From positions 64,188,372 to 64,252,371 of the forward strand of contig CM043953.1 in NCBI GenBank assembly GCA_014529385.2: 64,000 nucleotides of DNA. Direction: 5' to 3'. Positions 21,991 to 35,400 of this stretch are shown in pieces (the first letter of the stretch is position 1; each line of letters begins with the position of its first letter). The position numbers and the translations under genes were made by a program. Below the pieces are notes generated by a model. It was not told where the DNA came from, did no database searches, and was given only the letters and a program-made list of their open reading frames with translations. The stretch is from Adiantum capillus-veneris. Taxonomy: Eukaryota; Streptophyta; Polypodiopsida; Polypodiales; Pteridaceae.

Positions 21991-22544
21991 GATAACAATC
22001 ACACGACGATTCAATTCATGGTGACAAAACAGAGTACACAGGATTCAGAATTGCTACAAATCTTATTTTTGAGGATTGATTCTTGTTAATTGTGGTTGTT
22101 TTATGTTAAGAAAAATATGATTAGTGTTTTGTGTGGTGTTTATTGCTAATCGATACAATGAATCGTTGATTGTGTTTTCTTGTTGATTTGTCTTTTGACA
22201 TCCTGAACTTCGTCTCAATTTTTGGGGGTATTCTGCTCAAAATTTGGAGAAACAAAAATCTCAATTGAGCACCATACAGATAGTGTCATCACTGCTTCAA
22301 AGCATGAAAAATGGCATAAAGTTCTCACTCATAAGCGAAGTAATTCTGTTGAGCAGAATCCAAATTATCGCTTTTAGGAGCATTGTGCCTATGGATTTAT
22401 TGCTAGCATCTGTCTCAAGCATGAACTATTTGAAAGGATCAAAAATAGCTAGAGGTGCCAAAGTTAAAGCTTATCAAAGCCACATTGCCGCTCTTTGTTC
22501 CAAGTGAATGATCCACGATAGGAACTGCTTTCCTAGCCTAGTCT
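21991..22544. other. Unassigned sequence downstream of the short LTR
   Basis: AT-rich. The longest open frame on the plus strand (22244-22507, 87 codons) has no recognisable domain. It is probably the decayed interior of the short-LTR element, which is inference only. Confidence 0.4.
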
Positions 22545-22830
22545 TTGATGAATTCATAATAATGGCTTGCCATTTCTATAAATGTCTAGAGTTCTTCCAA
22601 GTTTATTGGATGAGGCCATCGTAAAATCACCTTGACCTTGGATGGATCCATTTGAAGGTCAACATAAGAAATTGCATGCCCCCAATAGTTGATCTTAGTT
22701 TTAAGGAAATCACACTTGTTGAGAGTTGCATAAAACTTGTGCTCTTGTGGTAGATCAACCACCACTTGAGGTGCCTTAAGTGCTCTTCTTCAGTAGCACT
22801 ATAAACCAAAATAACTCATCCACCCTTGCA
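22545..22830 (-). pseudogene. Fragment of a Ty3/gypsy reverse transcriptase
   Basis: On the minus strand, combining two frames, the reading passes YSATEEEHLRHL, EHKFYATLNKCDFLKTKI, the GHAIS block, MDPSKVKVI and WPHPINLEEL. This is the region just after the catalytic YVDD box in gypsy RT (compare YLGHIISQDGIQMDPSKLE in element 2). Only about 95 residues remain, with frame breaks. It differs from the element 1/2/3 and element 7 families and does not fit the order of element 3, so it is a piece of another element. Confidence 0.75.
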
Positions 22831-23419
22831 AGAGGATAGTTGTTCCCGTTCTTGTTTCTTTAAAATATAGCCATTAGCCTAGAATAGTCACTCAACATCT
22901 CTCTCCCTATTTACTGTTGTGTTTGTAACTCCGTCTCTTTCAACCTGTACCCATCCTCTATTGCTCTTCTATCTAAATTCATCTCTCTTGTCTGTTATCA
23001 TATCTTCCCTCGGCCCTGACTTTGATCTACACCACCCTGTGTTGTCCTTGTCACAATAGCATCACACATCTTTGCTAGCTCGTCTCTCATGCACCATCAT
23101 CAATCAAAATTTTCACACATGTGCCATAAATAGTGCCATGCATACACACAAGCTCCTGAGGTTCAAAGGAAGGTTACTAGAAAGCAGTAGTTAAGCAACA
23201 CCCATGGATATTCTCCGTGTGAAAAATCTGCACCTACGAGTTCTTGGAAGAGGAATTTGACAATAACTGCACCATGTTTAATGCCTTGCCTTCCCCCTTA
23301 TCCTTATCTTTGCCATCTTGGGATTTCCATTGTGAACTGTCCTTCTATTTGTGCTTGCCAAGACAATTGAAGTAGAGCTACTCTTTCTGGGCCCTCTCAA
23401 ACTCTTTGCTTGAGAGCGG
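22831..23419. other. Unassigned intergenic sequence
   Basis: No coding, repeat or RNA signal that I can support. The left end may still belong to the RT-fragment element. Confidence 0.4.
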
Positions 23420-23575
23420 TGTTGTGCAGTAGCACGTACATAATGGGAGTGGATGATGTGCATCGTGGTACATGTATTTAGATGCATTAGAACATTCTCC
23501 ATAATGTACATATGCACGCATAATATATAAGGTAGAATTATATACCTCATCTAATAAGTTATTCATATAGTCTTT

Positions 23576-24056
23576 TTTTGGGGGGGGCAAAACTCACAAT
23601 ATGTGGGTATATTGAATTAAAACCAAAAAAATACATAGCTAGCTATGCTCAAACGAGCCATGGCATCAACTTTACCCATGAAACAAAAAGCAACAATATC
23701 CTAGAACAATTGTGATTACGAGTTGATACACCCTGTTTTTTACAAGGAGGCATAACCATATACATAAGAAAAATGAGACAAACCAAAAAAACCATAGGAA
23801 ATAACCAATTGCCATATCTACAAAGAAACATGGCGAGCAATGGAGCCACCCTGCAATTTAAGCCATAGATAAACATAAATATACTATGCAGCGGTTGCCA
23901 CAGAAGGAGCCACATCTGCCACACGGGATCCCTTACCGAGCCGAAGAGGGGTGGGGCCAAAAGTCCCCATCATCGGCTCAGCGGGCCACAGAGTGGGAAT
24001 CTGAAGAAGAGCCGGCCCAACAGTCCAAAGGATATTCAATCAATGAGGAGCCAAGC
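23576..24056 (-). mobile_element. Possible LINE 3' fragment inserted in the LTR
   Basis: The block interrupts similarity to the solo LTR. On the minus strand it is GC-richer than its surroundings and ends in a C8/A7 homopolymer tail (plus-strand T7 then G8 at 23575-23588). CATATA occurs on both sides (about 23566 and 24056), a possible target duplication. The minus-strand open frame 23960-23649 is Trp/Leu-rich and contains no motif I can name. A degraded non-LTR retrotransposon tail is my best guess, with low confidence. Confidence 0.3.
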
Positions 24057-24476
24057 CATATAATGACATAAGCCAATGCACTAGCTTGTCTTTTTCCTAC
24101 CATGCATCATTTTTAAATTCATATCAATCCTCTTATTAACTTTAGTCAAAGGCTACATGGAATGCTTACATCCACCATGACGTGTTTACTTTTGGAAGCA
24201 AATGACAACTTAAGTAAATCTAAGATTTCTAAAGCTAGAAGTATCTAAGAGAAAAAGAAAAGTGGCAAGATGAAGACTTCTAGCAGGACAAGTGGAAAGA
24301 AGACTTCTAGAAGGACAAGTGTCATCACCAACAAGGAGATATTTTGAGGTAAAGTTGGAGAAGCAAATAGACAAGTGTCACTCATATTCTTCACATGGTT
24401 AGCACTTGTGACACAAATAGCTAGACACTTGTTTGAATGCTACCAAATATCTTCTCCTTAAGGAGGCAACTTCACT

Positions 24477-24483
24477 TATAAAT
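24477..24483 (+). promoter_or_regulatory. Putative TATA box of the LTR promoter
   Basis: TATAAAT lies just after an ACTTCACT stretch, in a position and context like TATAAAA in the solo LTR at about 47177. It probably drove transcription of element 6. Confidence 0.5.
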
Positions 24484-24596
24484 ATGGTCCTTCTTCCCTT
24501 ACTTGGGCATATCAAGACAAGCTCTAATCTCCCAAGCACAGTTTCATCGTATCAAATCAAGCCCCAATCTCCAAACCACTCTCTCAAGCCAAGATC

Positions 24597-24855
24597 TATC
24601 AAGCCAAGCTCTTCCACTCTATCAAGCCAAGCTTGTACTACTATCATAATGTACTACTCTTGCCCTCACAATTAGCATTGTAATCTCTCATATGCTCTAT
24701 ATAATCATCTCCTATCAATAAAATCCTATATCAAGCCAAGCTCTTCCACTCTATCAAGCCAAGCTTGTACTACTATCATAATGTACTACTCTTGCCCTCA
24801 CAATTAGCATTGTAATCTCTCATATGCTCTATATAATCATCTCCTATCAATAAAA
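24597..24855. repeat. 132-bp tandem duplication spanning the LTR transcribed/polyadenylation region
   Basis: Bases 24597-24728 are repeated almost perfectly from 24729 to 24855. Each unit includes a CTCTATATAATCATC block and a CAATAAAA polyadenylation-like signal. The two copies are nearly identical, so the duplication is young relative to the surrounding LTR. Confidence 0.9.
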
Positions 24856-25062
24856 GCCTTATTGCTTGTGGTTAAAGAAACACACTAAAGGGAATCTCTT
24901 CTTGCTTCTTCATCAAATTGGCATCAAGCTTGCAAAGTTTGGATAGTAAAAGGTGTGTCACACTCCTCATATCTTGCTCGAGTTTGTGTGGAAGATGCAT
25001 GTTGTGATTTTCTTCTTTTCTCTTCCAATATTTATCTTTCTTTGTGCTTAGTACTTAGAATT

Positions 25063-25566
25063 TGTTGGGGGTACCATCGTAACATAGCTCCACTGGCCAA
25101 CAATAATTGTCAATCCGAAGAGATGAACTACCCGTCTAGGGCATGGAAACACTCATTTGTTTAGTGAGCTAATCATGGAAACACAAATGGCGACTCTATG
25201 AGGTGGGCTTCTTGGCCTATGGAGGAGCTAAGCCACAAAGATTTACAATCTCCACATCCACTTCTCTTCACCTCAAATCAACCCAATCACACACGCTAAT
25301 GATTGCAACGATGCATACATCACTAATCCCATCGTGTAACACACTAATCACAAGTGCACACACATAGACACATGCACACTCCAATCAAAACTACATGCAC
25401 ACAAAAAGAATATAGGGCAATCACACAAGATTATAGCAAGATTAACCACTAATTAGTTAAGATCAAGCTAATCAAGCATCATTTACAATCACAAGAGAGT
25501 ATGAAAGAGGCATAGTGAAAGAGAATTAAGCATGGATTAGTGTTAACCAAGTCACATGAGCAAGGA
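25063..25566 (-). repeat. Left LTR-like repeat of element 8 (presumed 3' LTR)
   Basis: It starts TGTTGGGGGTACCATCG and aligns for about 500 bp, in the same orientation, with 37839-38345 (GGCATGGAAACACTC, AATGGCGACTCTATGAGGTG, and a CA-rich tail). The right-hand copy sits next to an Asp-type primer site, so these are LTRs of one minus-strand element. Alignment fades after about 25566, so the end of this LTR is not defined. Confidence 0.6.
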
Positions 25567-26259
25567 GAATTTGTGGAAGGTTGTTGATTGGTTATTGATG
25601 GGCTGAATTGTCTTGATTTGACATTGAATTTGTTGATGAGGTTCATTCCACTATAGCATCTTCATTGGTGAGAGATGATGTCACATTTGTCCGTTGTAGT
25701 AGCATATGGTGAGGCTTCTATTTATTCTTTAAGAGTATGTAAATGGGAAGTAGAATGGTGAGGATCTAAATTAGGGTATAATACCTAGATGATCAACGGA
25801 GAAAAACCCAATAAGTGCCTTTGGAATATGTGCATTATTGGAGTACTTATTAGCATGTGACAAAGTACTGAAGGGATTATTTGCTAAAGGATATGGAAAT
25901 AAGAGGGCAGTAAATATATGAGGGGAGCAATATGGAAGTTGTTTTGCCTGTTGTAGTCCACTCAAGGTGCATAGGTTGAATAAAAAAAGAGTGTCTAATG
26001 CATATGTCCAATGATGGGACATTCTATATGCATATACAAAAATGCATGGAAAACAATATGATGTGCAAGAAATATTTTTAAGGGGTTCTTCAGAAAGAAG
26101 GCGTAGCTATAAAAGCATATGTCCTAGCTTTACAAGCTGGCAATGCTTTAAGAAGGGTTTTCATTGTCGAGGATATCTGCTCTCATCTTACTATGCATTG
26201 CACATGAGTGTTGGACTCTACGTCACTCTACCATGGTTAAGTTAACAGATTTTGACTCT
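25567..26259. other. Unresolved rest of the left LTR / 3' end of element 8
   Basis: AT-rich non-coding sequence. It may be the diverged U3 part of the LTR followed by the 3' end of the internal region. No feature is resolved. Confidence 0.35.
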
Positions 26260-29060
26260 TATGCTCATCTTATCCACCCGCATGAGCGACACGACCTAGA
26301 TATGCTCAACTCTTCCAGCTTGAGTGTACGCCTAATAACTATGGCTCTTAGCACAAAGTTTAGCAAGACTTGAAGCTTCACTAGCACTTTGCTCATTTTG
26401 TGGCTTAATGACCAGAATGTGACTATGCCAAAGAGTGTTGTTTGCACCCTGGCGACTTGACTTTTTACATTCTTGAGCTTACTACAAATATTTCTTTAGA
26501 TAAAAGTAAGTTTGAATCCTCAAAAAATGGATTATTGAAGGACCAAGTTGGCATTGAAGGTTTCTTTTGCCATACATGTTTCATCATCTTTGTATATGCA
26601 ACTTTGTTGGTTGAATTGTCCTTCTTTGAATGTGAAGACTTATCCGTTTGATTCTTTGATTAGGCATGTTGTAAGGAGCCTTTTATGTTGTTGTAGGCCT
26701 TTGTTGAGTGTCAGCATTTGGCTTTTGACTAGGAGCATTTGAAGACTTAGGGATTCAAACCTCTTTATGACCTTTATAGCTTCTTTGATGACTTTGCCTG
26801 GCACTAGGTCTTGTCGAGCTCTTGAGATCTTCATGCATCTTGCCTAAAAGTGCAATTGGCCTTTGGTTAACAGGTAGCCAAATCATTGTATAGCCTGTGT
26901 AGAACCTTTGTTCAAGAGGAATATTTCTTGAATTCCATGACCGCTTTGCATCTTCTTGCAAGTTGTTGTAGACTTTAGCAGCTCTTGGTGTTGTTCTATT
27001 GTACACGTGCTTGTTAGGTATCCTGGGATATTGTTGAGGTTGATACCTAGTGGGCCTTGTTTCTTGGGAGGGTCTCGATTTCACTTCATATGCTCTGATC
27101 TTTGATTTTGGTACCCATATTTGTCTATTACCTCTATATTACTCTTCTTCGTTTAAACTACATTGTGATGCTATCCATCCCATGTGTTTGTCTTTTTGTG
27201 TTGATTTTATCTCTTCAATCCACATTGGATCACTGACTTTGATTAAAATGCTTTGAAAAACACTTGGTTGAATTTGTTTTGCTTTCTTGAGTACTTAGGC
27301 TGATATACCTTTGCTTTTTTGGGTGGCTCCCTAGAGGTCTTGTTTGGGTCAGCAATTGACTTGAACTTTCTAAAGCGTGATTTGCTCTAAGAAACTGATC
27401 TATGAGGGTTCTTTGATGTAGAGGCATACGATGTCACACCTTTTGTGCTAATCGGTAGAAGGTCCATTGTAGCTTTACCTTTGTCTGCAAGATTTGTAGT
27501 TGATTCTTGTGACATTTGCAACTATGAATCCAACAGTAACGGTACATGTAATTGTTGCTTGCTACCCCTTGGAAAAGAAAATAATAACACTGTATCTTCT
27601 TTGTAGGCATTGTTTTGATCTAACCACTGATGTCCAAGGATGACCTCTGCAAGCATTTCCCTTGAAGGATTTATTTAAAGCTTTACATGCTCTTCATGCT
27701 TCAGAATGCTAAGGGTAGTAATCATTTCTTCTTGACTTGTAGTCTTGCCCATGATTTCTCTACTATCTTGCTTACATGGACTAATCTTGAGGATTCTTTG
27801 GATGATCTTTGAAACCGTAATGCACTTTGCTCCTTTATCCAATAGAGCATTGCATCTGACACTAACTCCATTTGCATTACTGAGTACTATAGCTATTCTC
27901 ATTGGTGGTTCTCTTGAAGATCCTTGCCTTGCTTTGGTCTCCTCGTGATCTAGCTTTGTCTCTAGGGAAGGTGATTTGAGACTTTGAGTTCCACTACGAA
28001 TTACATTGGTTGATTCAACTGACAATGTTTGACAGATCTTTGGACTTCTGATTGCTTGCTAGTTGTCTGCAACCTTGATCTTGTTTACTCCTGGCTTTGG
28101 TGGCAATTTCTGCTCAATAGCTTCCATGGTTTCTGTTTGCTCTGTTTGATCTGCACTTGTTATTGCTTCATTTGCTTTGAGCTCTTCGGAGGTTGGAGAT
28201 GACTTATCTTCAATAAGATTTGCTTTGGCATCAGTCTCCATTTGAATTGTGCTTGAGGACTTTGTGTTGTCTTCCGTCGGTGACCATTCTTGGTCTTTAT
28301 TCTTTTTTGTCTTTGAAGACTGCATCTTGTTTGAACTTTGTATCTCTAGAACCTTTTGGTCCAGTTTTGGTCCAGTCGCATTCCCGATATGATGTTGTCT
28401 GCTCTTATCTTTTGCAGTCATCACATGAAATTGAGCAATGAGGGTTTTTGAACCTATTTGAATGGCAGTGGAAATGATCCCCCATCATTCTGCTCTTTTG
28501 TTTCCATATATGCTCATGAATTTAGGAGAATCTCCCAGCTGTGGCTGGCCACATTTCTTCCAAGTGAAAAAAGACATGAGGTTCTTGTCTAGCTAAAAAT
28601 CTAGCTTTACTTTGCTTGACAACTTTTGTTTTTGTTCACAAGTAATGTTGCACTTGATCTTCTCAGGATTTCTTTTTGAATTAACTGATTTTGCTATGGT
28701 GGTGTCCTTGGGTTGAACTTTTATTGCACCTTCTTTGCTTTGACCATTTGCTTTAGTTGATGTTGGCTCGTTTGGATGTCCCATTGCACTTTTTGCTTGC
28801 AACTGTTTTGCATTATCTGCCTGCATCTGAGCAATTTTTTATCTTAAAAGATCCATTGTACTTTCTAGTGGAATCTATCTCTTGGAGGAGATTTTGGTAG
28901 TTGATTGCTCTTCAACTCACAAGAGTTGAGTAACTCTAGCTCGAAAGTGTCAGAATTGACTGTGGTTCTTTGACATGATGACAAATTGAGCTCTTAATAG
29001 CTTATTCTGCAATCCAATGTGAGTGGTGCCCATGTTCATCCGATCCTCATCCCAATCTGC
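26260..29060 (-). pseudogene. Gag/protease-like reading frame of element 8, no RT or integrase
   Basis: On the minus strand one frame can be followed from about 28840 to 27480 through several stops. In order it shows a Gln/Ala-rich helical stretch (KIAQMQADNAKQLQAK near 28840), a basic Lys/Thr-rich linker, an acidic Glu/Thr/Ser-rich stretch (about 28400-28060), and a retropepsin-like domain. The protease evidence is ALLDKGAKC at about 27840 (consensus D-S/T-G-A, here K) and VILGHQWLD at about 27630, the usual C-terminal ILGxxW block. Downstream (27084-26265) come basic Pro/Arg/Gln-rich frames with no known domain. At least one stop (about 28061) is TAG in a CAG-like context. No reverse transcriptase or integrase occurs before the LTR at 25566, so the element looks non-autonomous. 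Family assignment is open. Confidence 0.5.
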
Positions 29061-30255
29061 AATGCAATTGCTTGCATTAGCCAATTTATGGCTCGCACAA
29101 TGACTTCTGGCCTATGGCATTCTTTTGAGTGAACTGTGGGATCACTTTCCCGAATTTGGGCTAGAACAATGGTGTTTTCCACCAAAGGCGTCAAGACCTA
29201 GTTGGGGGATTTTACAATTTTCTAGGCCAAGTTTTGAGCTTTTGGGGGTCTTAAGACTTGGATTTTGTCAAATTTTCAAAAAACAAGCTTAAAATTTGGA
29301 CCAATTTGCAAAATCGTCACGTGAACACTGCCGTAATGACTGAATCTCACTGAAAGTCTGTTTTGAATCGGTTTTTCGAGCGATTTTTCTTGACCTATTA
29401 GGTTTTTGGCGTGCTTGTGCTGCTCGTTTTTTGGTTGGCCCGATTTCAATGGTTTCGTTTTTACTCTTTTTTGACAAATTATGAATTTTTCTGCTACCCA
29501 TGGCTCGGCTTTGTCTTGACTATTTGCTTGCTTTTTCTAGCTATTTGGCTTCTTCGCTATCTTTTTCACTTGAGATGTGAATTCCTCTATGGATTTTTGC
29601 GTTTTTTGCCCTTTTTTCGTTTTTGATGCCTTTTCCTTTTTTATTAAACATTTTGGTTTTTTTGTGATTTTCTATTTTTTTGGATTTTTTGCGTTTTGTT
29701 TTATTTTTGGATTTTTTTAGTTTAATGAATTTTAAAATCTTTTTTCAGTTTTTAATGAAACTTTTGGTTTTAAAATTATTATTATTTTCTTATCTTTTCA
29801 TTAATTTCTCTAATTTTTGTGTGAATTTTTTCTTAATTTTTAAAGTTTTTGTGCAATTTTCTTTTTATCTTTTTTTTCTACCTTCTTTTTTGTTTTTTGG
29901 TATTTTAAAATGAATTTTTAGTTTATTTTTATTTTTCTTCTTTTTTTTGGAGTTTTGAAATTATTCTTTTTTGAAAGTTCTAATACTTTTTTTCTGTTTT
30001 TAAATCTTTTTTTGGTGGGGTTTATTAGATAAAATAAATAAAAAATTAAAAAAATCAAATTTAAACTAACTAAACTAAACTAATTTGGTGATTGTCTACT
30101 TACCTGGCAGGTTAGCGATGGCGACGTGTGCTGGCAGCGAGGGAGGAGGGAGGGGATTGGTTGGACAACATTTATGATGGGGGCGACAAGCACGCGTGCG
30201 CAGAGGGTGATAGCGGGGGGTTGCAGGTCTAGAGCGCTGACGTGATATTGGCCGC

Positions 30256-30367
<112 letters not shown>

Positions 30368-30655
30368 CTGTGTCGGCATTGGATCATTAAAGAAGAGAAA
30401 GAGAGAGAAGCAGTGTGGGGTATTCATACAACGTTGATGGCGAGTTGTCGAGCAGAGGGTGCACAATCATGCGGGGATGGCGGGGCCCGTCAAGAGCAGA
30501 GGGAGAGTTGGTCACGTGGGGGCGAGGCTTGCCAGCGAGGGGAGACATAGGAAGAGAGAAAGAAAAGGTTGAGAGTGTGAACAATTGGCTTTGGCAGCGT
30601 GCCTCACGCAGAAAAAGATAGAGTGAGCGAATGGGTGTGTGTGGGTTAAGTCAAC

Positions 30656-30760
<105 letters not shown>

Positions 30761-30876
30761 TGATTAGTTCTTTTCCAGCGTCGAAAGGCCATGATGAGAG
30801 AGGACGAGGGAGAGAGGGAAAGAGGAGGTTAGAGAGAAGGGGTTATTAATCGGAGAAAAGGAGAGGGAGGGAAGGT

Positions 30877-30880
<4 letters not shown>

Positions 30881-30936
<56 letters not shown>
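30881..30936. repeat. GA microsatellite 3
   Basis: About 56 bp of uninterrupted GA repeat in a purine-rich region. Confidence 0.95.
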
Positions 30937-30941
<5 letters not shown>

Positions 30942-32186
30942 AATTGGACTTTTGGATGGGGGATGGGGCCTTCTTTTACTTAATTAACCCTTAATAGCAA
31001 TATGAGTGATTTCTCACCATGGATCCGTCAAAATCAAAATTTCGGCCAAGTCGAACACTCATCGTGGAGCCCACATTGAGCGTCTAAAATTTGCTAGCGC
31101 ATATGTTGAAGCTCGTGATCAACCGCCATCGACCGTCGAAACCAAAATTTTAATTTTTATTCTTTAGTTGCTTGAAAATGCCAAAATTAACATGAAAACT
31201 CTAAAAATTACCCGAAAATTCCAAAAATTTATTAAAAAATCCAAAAAATTCATGGAGAATTCCATAAATCTCAGAAAATCATTGGCAATCACATTTGAAT
31301 ACTTTCAACATGCACAAGCAAGCCAAAAATAATAGTTTTTATTGAAAACACCGATTACAACAAATCATCAACCCAACCCTTGAAAATAACAAAACACACA
31401 AAACTCAACAAATGAAGGCATTAAAGTGCTTAAAATCATGTTGTTAATATGCACAGCTCTTCAAGATCACAAATTATCAAATTTTTCGGAATTAATTGGA
31501 AATCAATGCAAAAATTTGCAAAAATTATCCAAAAAATACACAAATTTTTTTTAATAATTCTCCATACATAGATGAATGGTACAGTCAAATCAAAACTCAA
31601 TTATTACACTGATTCAATTGCCAATTAATTTTACCAATAAAACCAAAACTAGGAGATAAAATCGGCAATTTTACGTCAAAAATTGTTACAATCGGAGTGT
31701 GTAAATCCCTGTTTTGAGCTAGAAAACACAGCAATTAACCATTACACACATCAAATGTGCAAGCAAACATCGGAGAAATCATGCGTATTACTTAATTTTT
31801 AGGCACACGCTAATAATTGGTAGTTTTTACCAATTTTTAGGTGTGCACAGACAAGCGTTAATCATGTCGCATTTGCAAATTGATCAAAACACAAATCTCT
31901 AATTGGGTATGAACACATCACAGAATCAAACATCACATTTGAAAAATTATTACGTACACTTTGATTTTTAGGGGCACACACAAGGCCAAAATAGTGCACA
32001 CACACCTAAAATTAGGCATATAGACACTCGATTAGAGTGTGTAGACACTTGATTTTAGCACACAAAATTGCAATTGACCATTCAAGCATGCAACTAGGCA
32101 AATTAACAATGCACATTAGCATATGAAACCATCAATTTATGCACATTCGATTCTAGGAAAATTTCGGCATTACAACAACATGAAAA

Positions 32187-32413
32187 TGCTGGAATTAGGG
32201 TTGCAGAGAGACACACACAGCTTGGAGAAGATGAAGGAAGCTCAAGGCACAAAATTGAGAGTGTATTACTTAGTGTGCAATGGAAAGATAGATAGCCCTA
32301 GAGTGATGGGTGTATATACAATGCACGTGGGAAAAAACCTCCTAAAGAGGGAAAAAATGCCCCGGCGGTCCTAGTGTGTTCACACACATCACTACCACAT
32401 GTATATGGTAACA
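32187..32413 (-). repeat. 3' LTR of element 4
   Basis: 227 bp, beginning TGTTACCATATACATG at 32413 on the minus strand and ending ...CCAGCA at 32187. The terminal CAACA seen in other copies is mutated here. Confidence 0.93.
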
Positions 32414-32424
32414 AATCCCCCCTG
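32414..32424 (-). promoter_or_regulatory. Polypurine tract of element 4
   Basis: On the minus strand AGGGGGGATT lies directly before the 3' LTR. Element 5 has AAAGGGGATT in the same place (48861-48870). Confidence 0.8.
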
Positions 32425-32499
32425 GAGTGATGCGGTGAATGAGAGCTGGCACATGAGTAAAGGGAAGTGCCATGCCCTGAGGACATGATCAGTCCACAA

Positions 32500-35400
32500 A
32501 GGGGAGTAAGCCCAAAGCTTTGCGGAAAGCTTCAAGCTTCTCATGAGACAATGCCTTTGTGAAAAGATCTGCAAGGTTGTCCTGTGTTGGCACATAAGCC
32601 AAGCTGATCTCTCCTGTTGAGAGCCTCTCCCTGACATAGTGTCAATGCACCTCAATGTGCTTTGTGCGAGCATAAAAAACTGGGTTCCTCGCAACTGCCA
32701 ATGCGCTCTGACTGTCAGTGTCGATAGTGTTGGCAGTGTCCTGTCCAACACCCAAATCAGCCATAAGGCGTCTTAGCCATACACACTCAACCGTAGCTGT
32801 GAAGACTGCCCTGTACTCAGCCTCACAACTCGATGTGGCCACAGTAGTTTGCTTCTTGCTCAACCATGATATGCATGAGCTGCCAAGCATGAAACAAAAA
32901 CCACTTGTGGACACTCGCGTGTCAAAACAACCAGCCCAATCTGAGTCGGAAAAAGCATGTAAGTCTGGCGGCAATGATCCCCCCTTGGGATAAAACAAGC
33001 CAAGATGTAAAGTGCCACTAAGGTAGTGGAAAATCCTCTTGACAGCCTGCCAATGCTTAGACCCTGGGCTATGCATGAATCTGCTGACCTATAGATTGCA
33101 AACTGAATATCTGGCCTCGTGTTGCATACATAAATGAGGCAGCCAACAACAGTTTGGTAAAGAGTGACATCAGCAGGATCGCCAGCATCATGTAGACTCA
33201 ACTTCAAACCTGTTTCCATGGGAGTGGCAATAGGTTTGAAATCCTCAAGTCCAAACTAACATAGCAATGTCTCTATGTAACTTTTCTGACACAAGGCAAT
33301 ACCACCATCACACTGCTTAAACTGTATGCCCAAGTAATGATGCAACAGCCCCAAATCTTTCATCTTGAAAGTAGCATTAAAATCAGCCTTAAATTAGGCA
33401 ATATGTCTCTCATTTGGTCCAGTGATCAGCAAATCATCGACATAAAGAACCAGAATGAGAAGTACATCACCCTCATGCTTTACATACAATGTGCTTTTTG
33501 TTGGACTGTGACGAAAGCCTTGCTTAACCAAATGAGTGTCAGCTTTCTCATACCAAGCACGAGGAGATTGCTTCAACCCATACAAAGCCTTCTTACATTT
33601 GCACACTTTGTCCTCTTGTCCTTTTATGACAAAACCGCGAGGCTGCGTTACGTAAACTTCCTCAAATATGTCACCATTCAAGAAAGCAATAACAATGTCT
33701 GATTGATGTACATCCCAACCAAAATGAGCTACCAATGCACATAGAAAACGCACAGTAGTCATACGAAAAGTGGGAGCAAAAGTCTCTTCAAAATCTATGC
33801 CTTTTTGCTGTGCATAACCCTTTGCAGCAACTCGAGCCTTATGGCGATCACTCTCACCATCCGGCTTGCGTTGCAACTTGTAAACCCACTTCGTACCAAT
33901 GGCCTTTTTGCCAGGAGGCAAATCACATAAAGTCCATGTGTCATTTTCTATAAGTGCATCATATTCTGATTGCATGGTAGCCATCCAATTTTTTGAATTC
34001 TGTGCTTCATCAAAAGACAGAGTCTCCTCAACATCATGTAAGCTAGACATAGCCAGAGCATAACAATCTGATGCATAAGATGCATGGCAAGAGCCAGAAC
34101 GAGTACGACTAGACAAAGGTGCATCCAATTTACTGTCACGCAAAGTGTGCACCATCCATTTTGGCATACCTCTAGCTTGCTCATTTTCAGCCCTTTCCTC
34201 ATCAAGTACATCATGTATATCTGCATCATTAATAGGCTGATCTAAAACATCTTCAAAAACCCCCATAGGCTGTACATTTGCCTCATTGGAACTTACATTT
34301 GTATTTCCACCACTGAAAAGAGGCAACAGAGTGTCATAAATGTCCTGTGAGCTTACATTACTGTCTCTAGTACATGATAGCAAGGGCTGAACAGAATCTT
34401 CCACAAACACTACATCCGAAGAAACCAGAATACGTTTTGTTTGCGGATGATACAACCTGAAACCTTTGCTTTCAGCACTATAACAAAAAAAAATACATTT
34501 GACAGCCTTATCATCCAAATTTCTGCGCTGTTTTTGTGGCACCAAAGCATATGCCAAAAAGCTGAAAACACGTATGTGCTCAATAGAAGTCTTTCTATCA
34601 TGCCATGCTTCATATGGAGTAATAGACTGCAAAGCTTTCGTAGGACACCTGTTAAGTACATAAGTGGCACACATGATGGCCTCAAGCCAAAAAGAATGTG
34701 GAAAAGCTTGACTTTTGACCATACATCGTGCCATTTCCGTCAGTGACTTGTTTTTCCTCTCAGCAACACCATTTTGCTGAGGTGTATAAGGCACTGTACA
34801 TTGGTGTTTTATCCCATGACTAGCCAAAAATTCATTAAATTCATGAGACATATACTCCCCCCCTCGATCGGAACAGAGGGTGCCCATAGTACATTTCGAG
34901 ACATTTTCATCCATAGCCAGAAATTGTTTGAAGCACATAAAAACTTCGGACTTCGCTTTAAGTGGAAATACCCATGCATGCCTGGAGTAATCATCAATGA
35001 AACTCACTAAGTACAGGTAATTGCCCAAGGACGGAGTTTGCATGGGCCCACAAACATCACTATGCACAAGATGCAACCTGCATGTGGCCCGAACTGAACC
35101 ATCCTTTGGAAACTTAGAACGCTGCATTTTACCCAGAATAGCCTTCGCAAACATCTTTTACAGGTGCCTCAAGAGGCGGCAAAGAAGCAACCATATCAGA
35201 TTTCTGCAAACGCAGCAAAGTGGCAAAATTCAGATGCCCAAAACGTGCATGCCAAAGTTTTTCATCTGAAATAGCCCTTGAATTTGCAACAGCATTTGCA
35301 AAATTTTTTCCACACTTGTTATACAAAGTGAGCTTATACAGCCCACGGCACAAAAGGCCAGATGCAACAATTTCATCACCAAAACTGAGATCATGAACTG

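Larger units (their letters stand above)
23420..25062 (+). repeat. Left part of a roughly 2-kb LTR (element 6 family), interrupted on the right by element 8
   Basis: The first 150 bp (TGTTGTGCAGTAGCACGTAC onward) align with the start of the intact solo LTR at 46351 (TGTCGTGCTGTGACACGTAC onward, including the shared TAATGTACATATGCA block). A TATA box with the same surroundings (TATAAAT at 24477 versus TATAAAAGG at about 47177, each followed by a CTTCTTCC-type stretch) supports continuity. The LTR's end is found at 38888-39361, beyond element 8. A LINE-like insertion and a 132-bp duplication account for extra length. The match is diverged and partly inferred. Confidence 0.55.

Noticed and set aside
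24433-24675. 80-codon Ser/Pro/Lys-rich frame downstream of the TATA box
   Set aside because: It overlaps the LTR transcribed region and the 132-bp duplication, has simple composition and no domain.
29411-29913. Phe/Leu-rich 'membrane protein' frames
   Set aside because: They are products of an extreme T-rich tract. No start context, conservation or domain.
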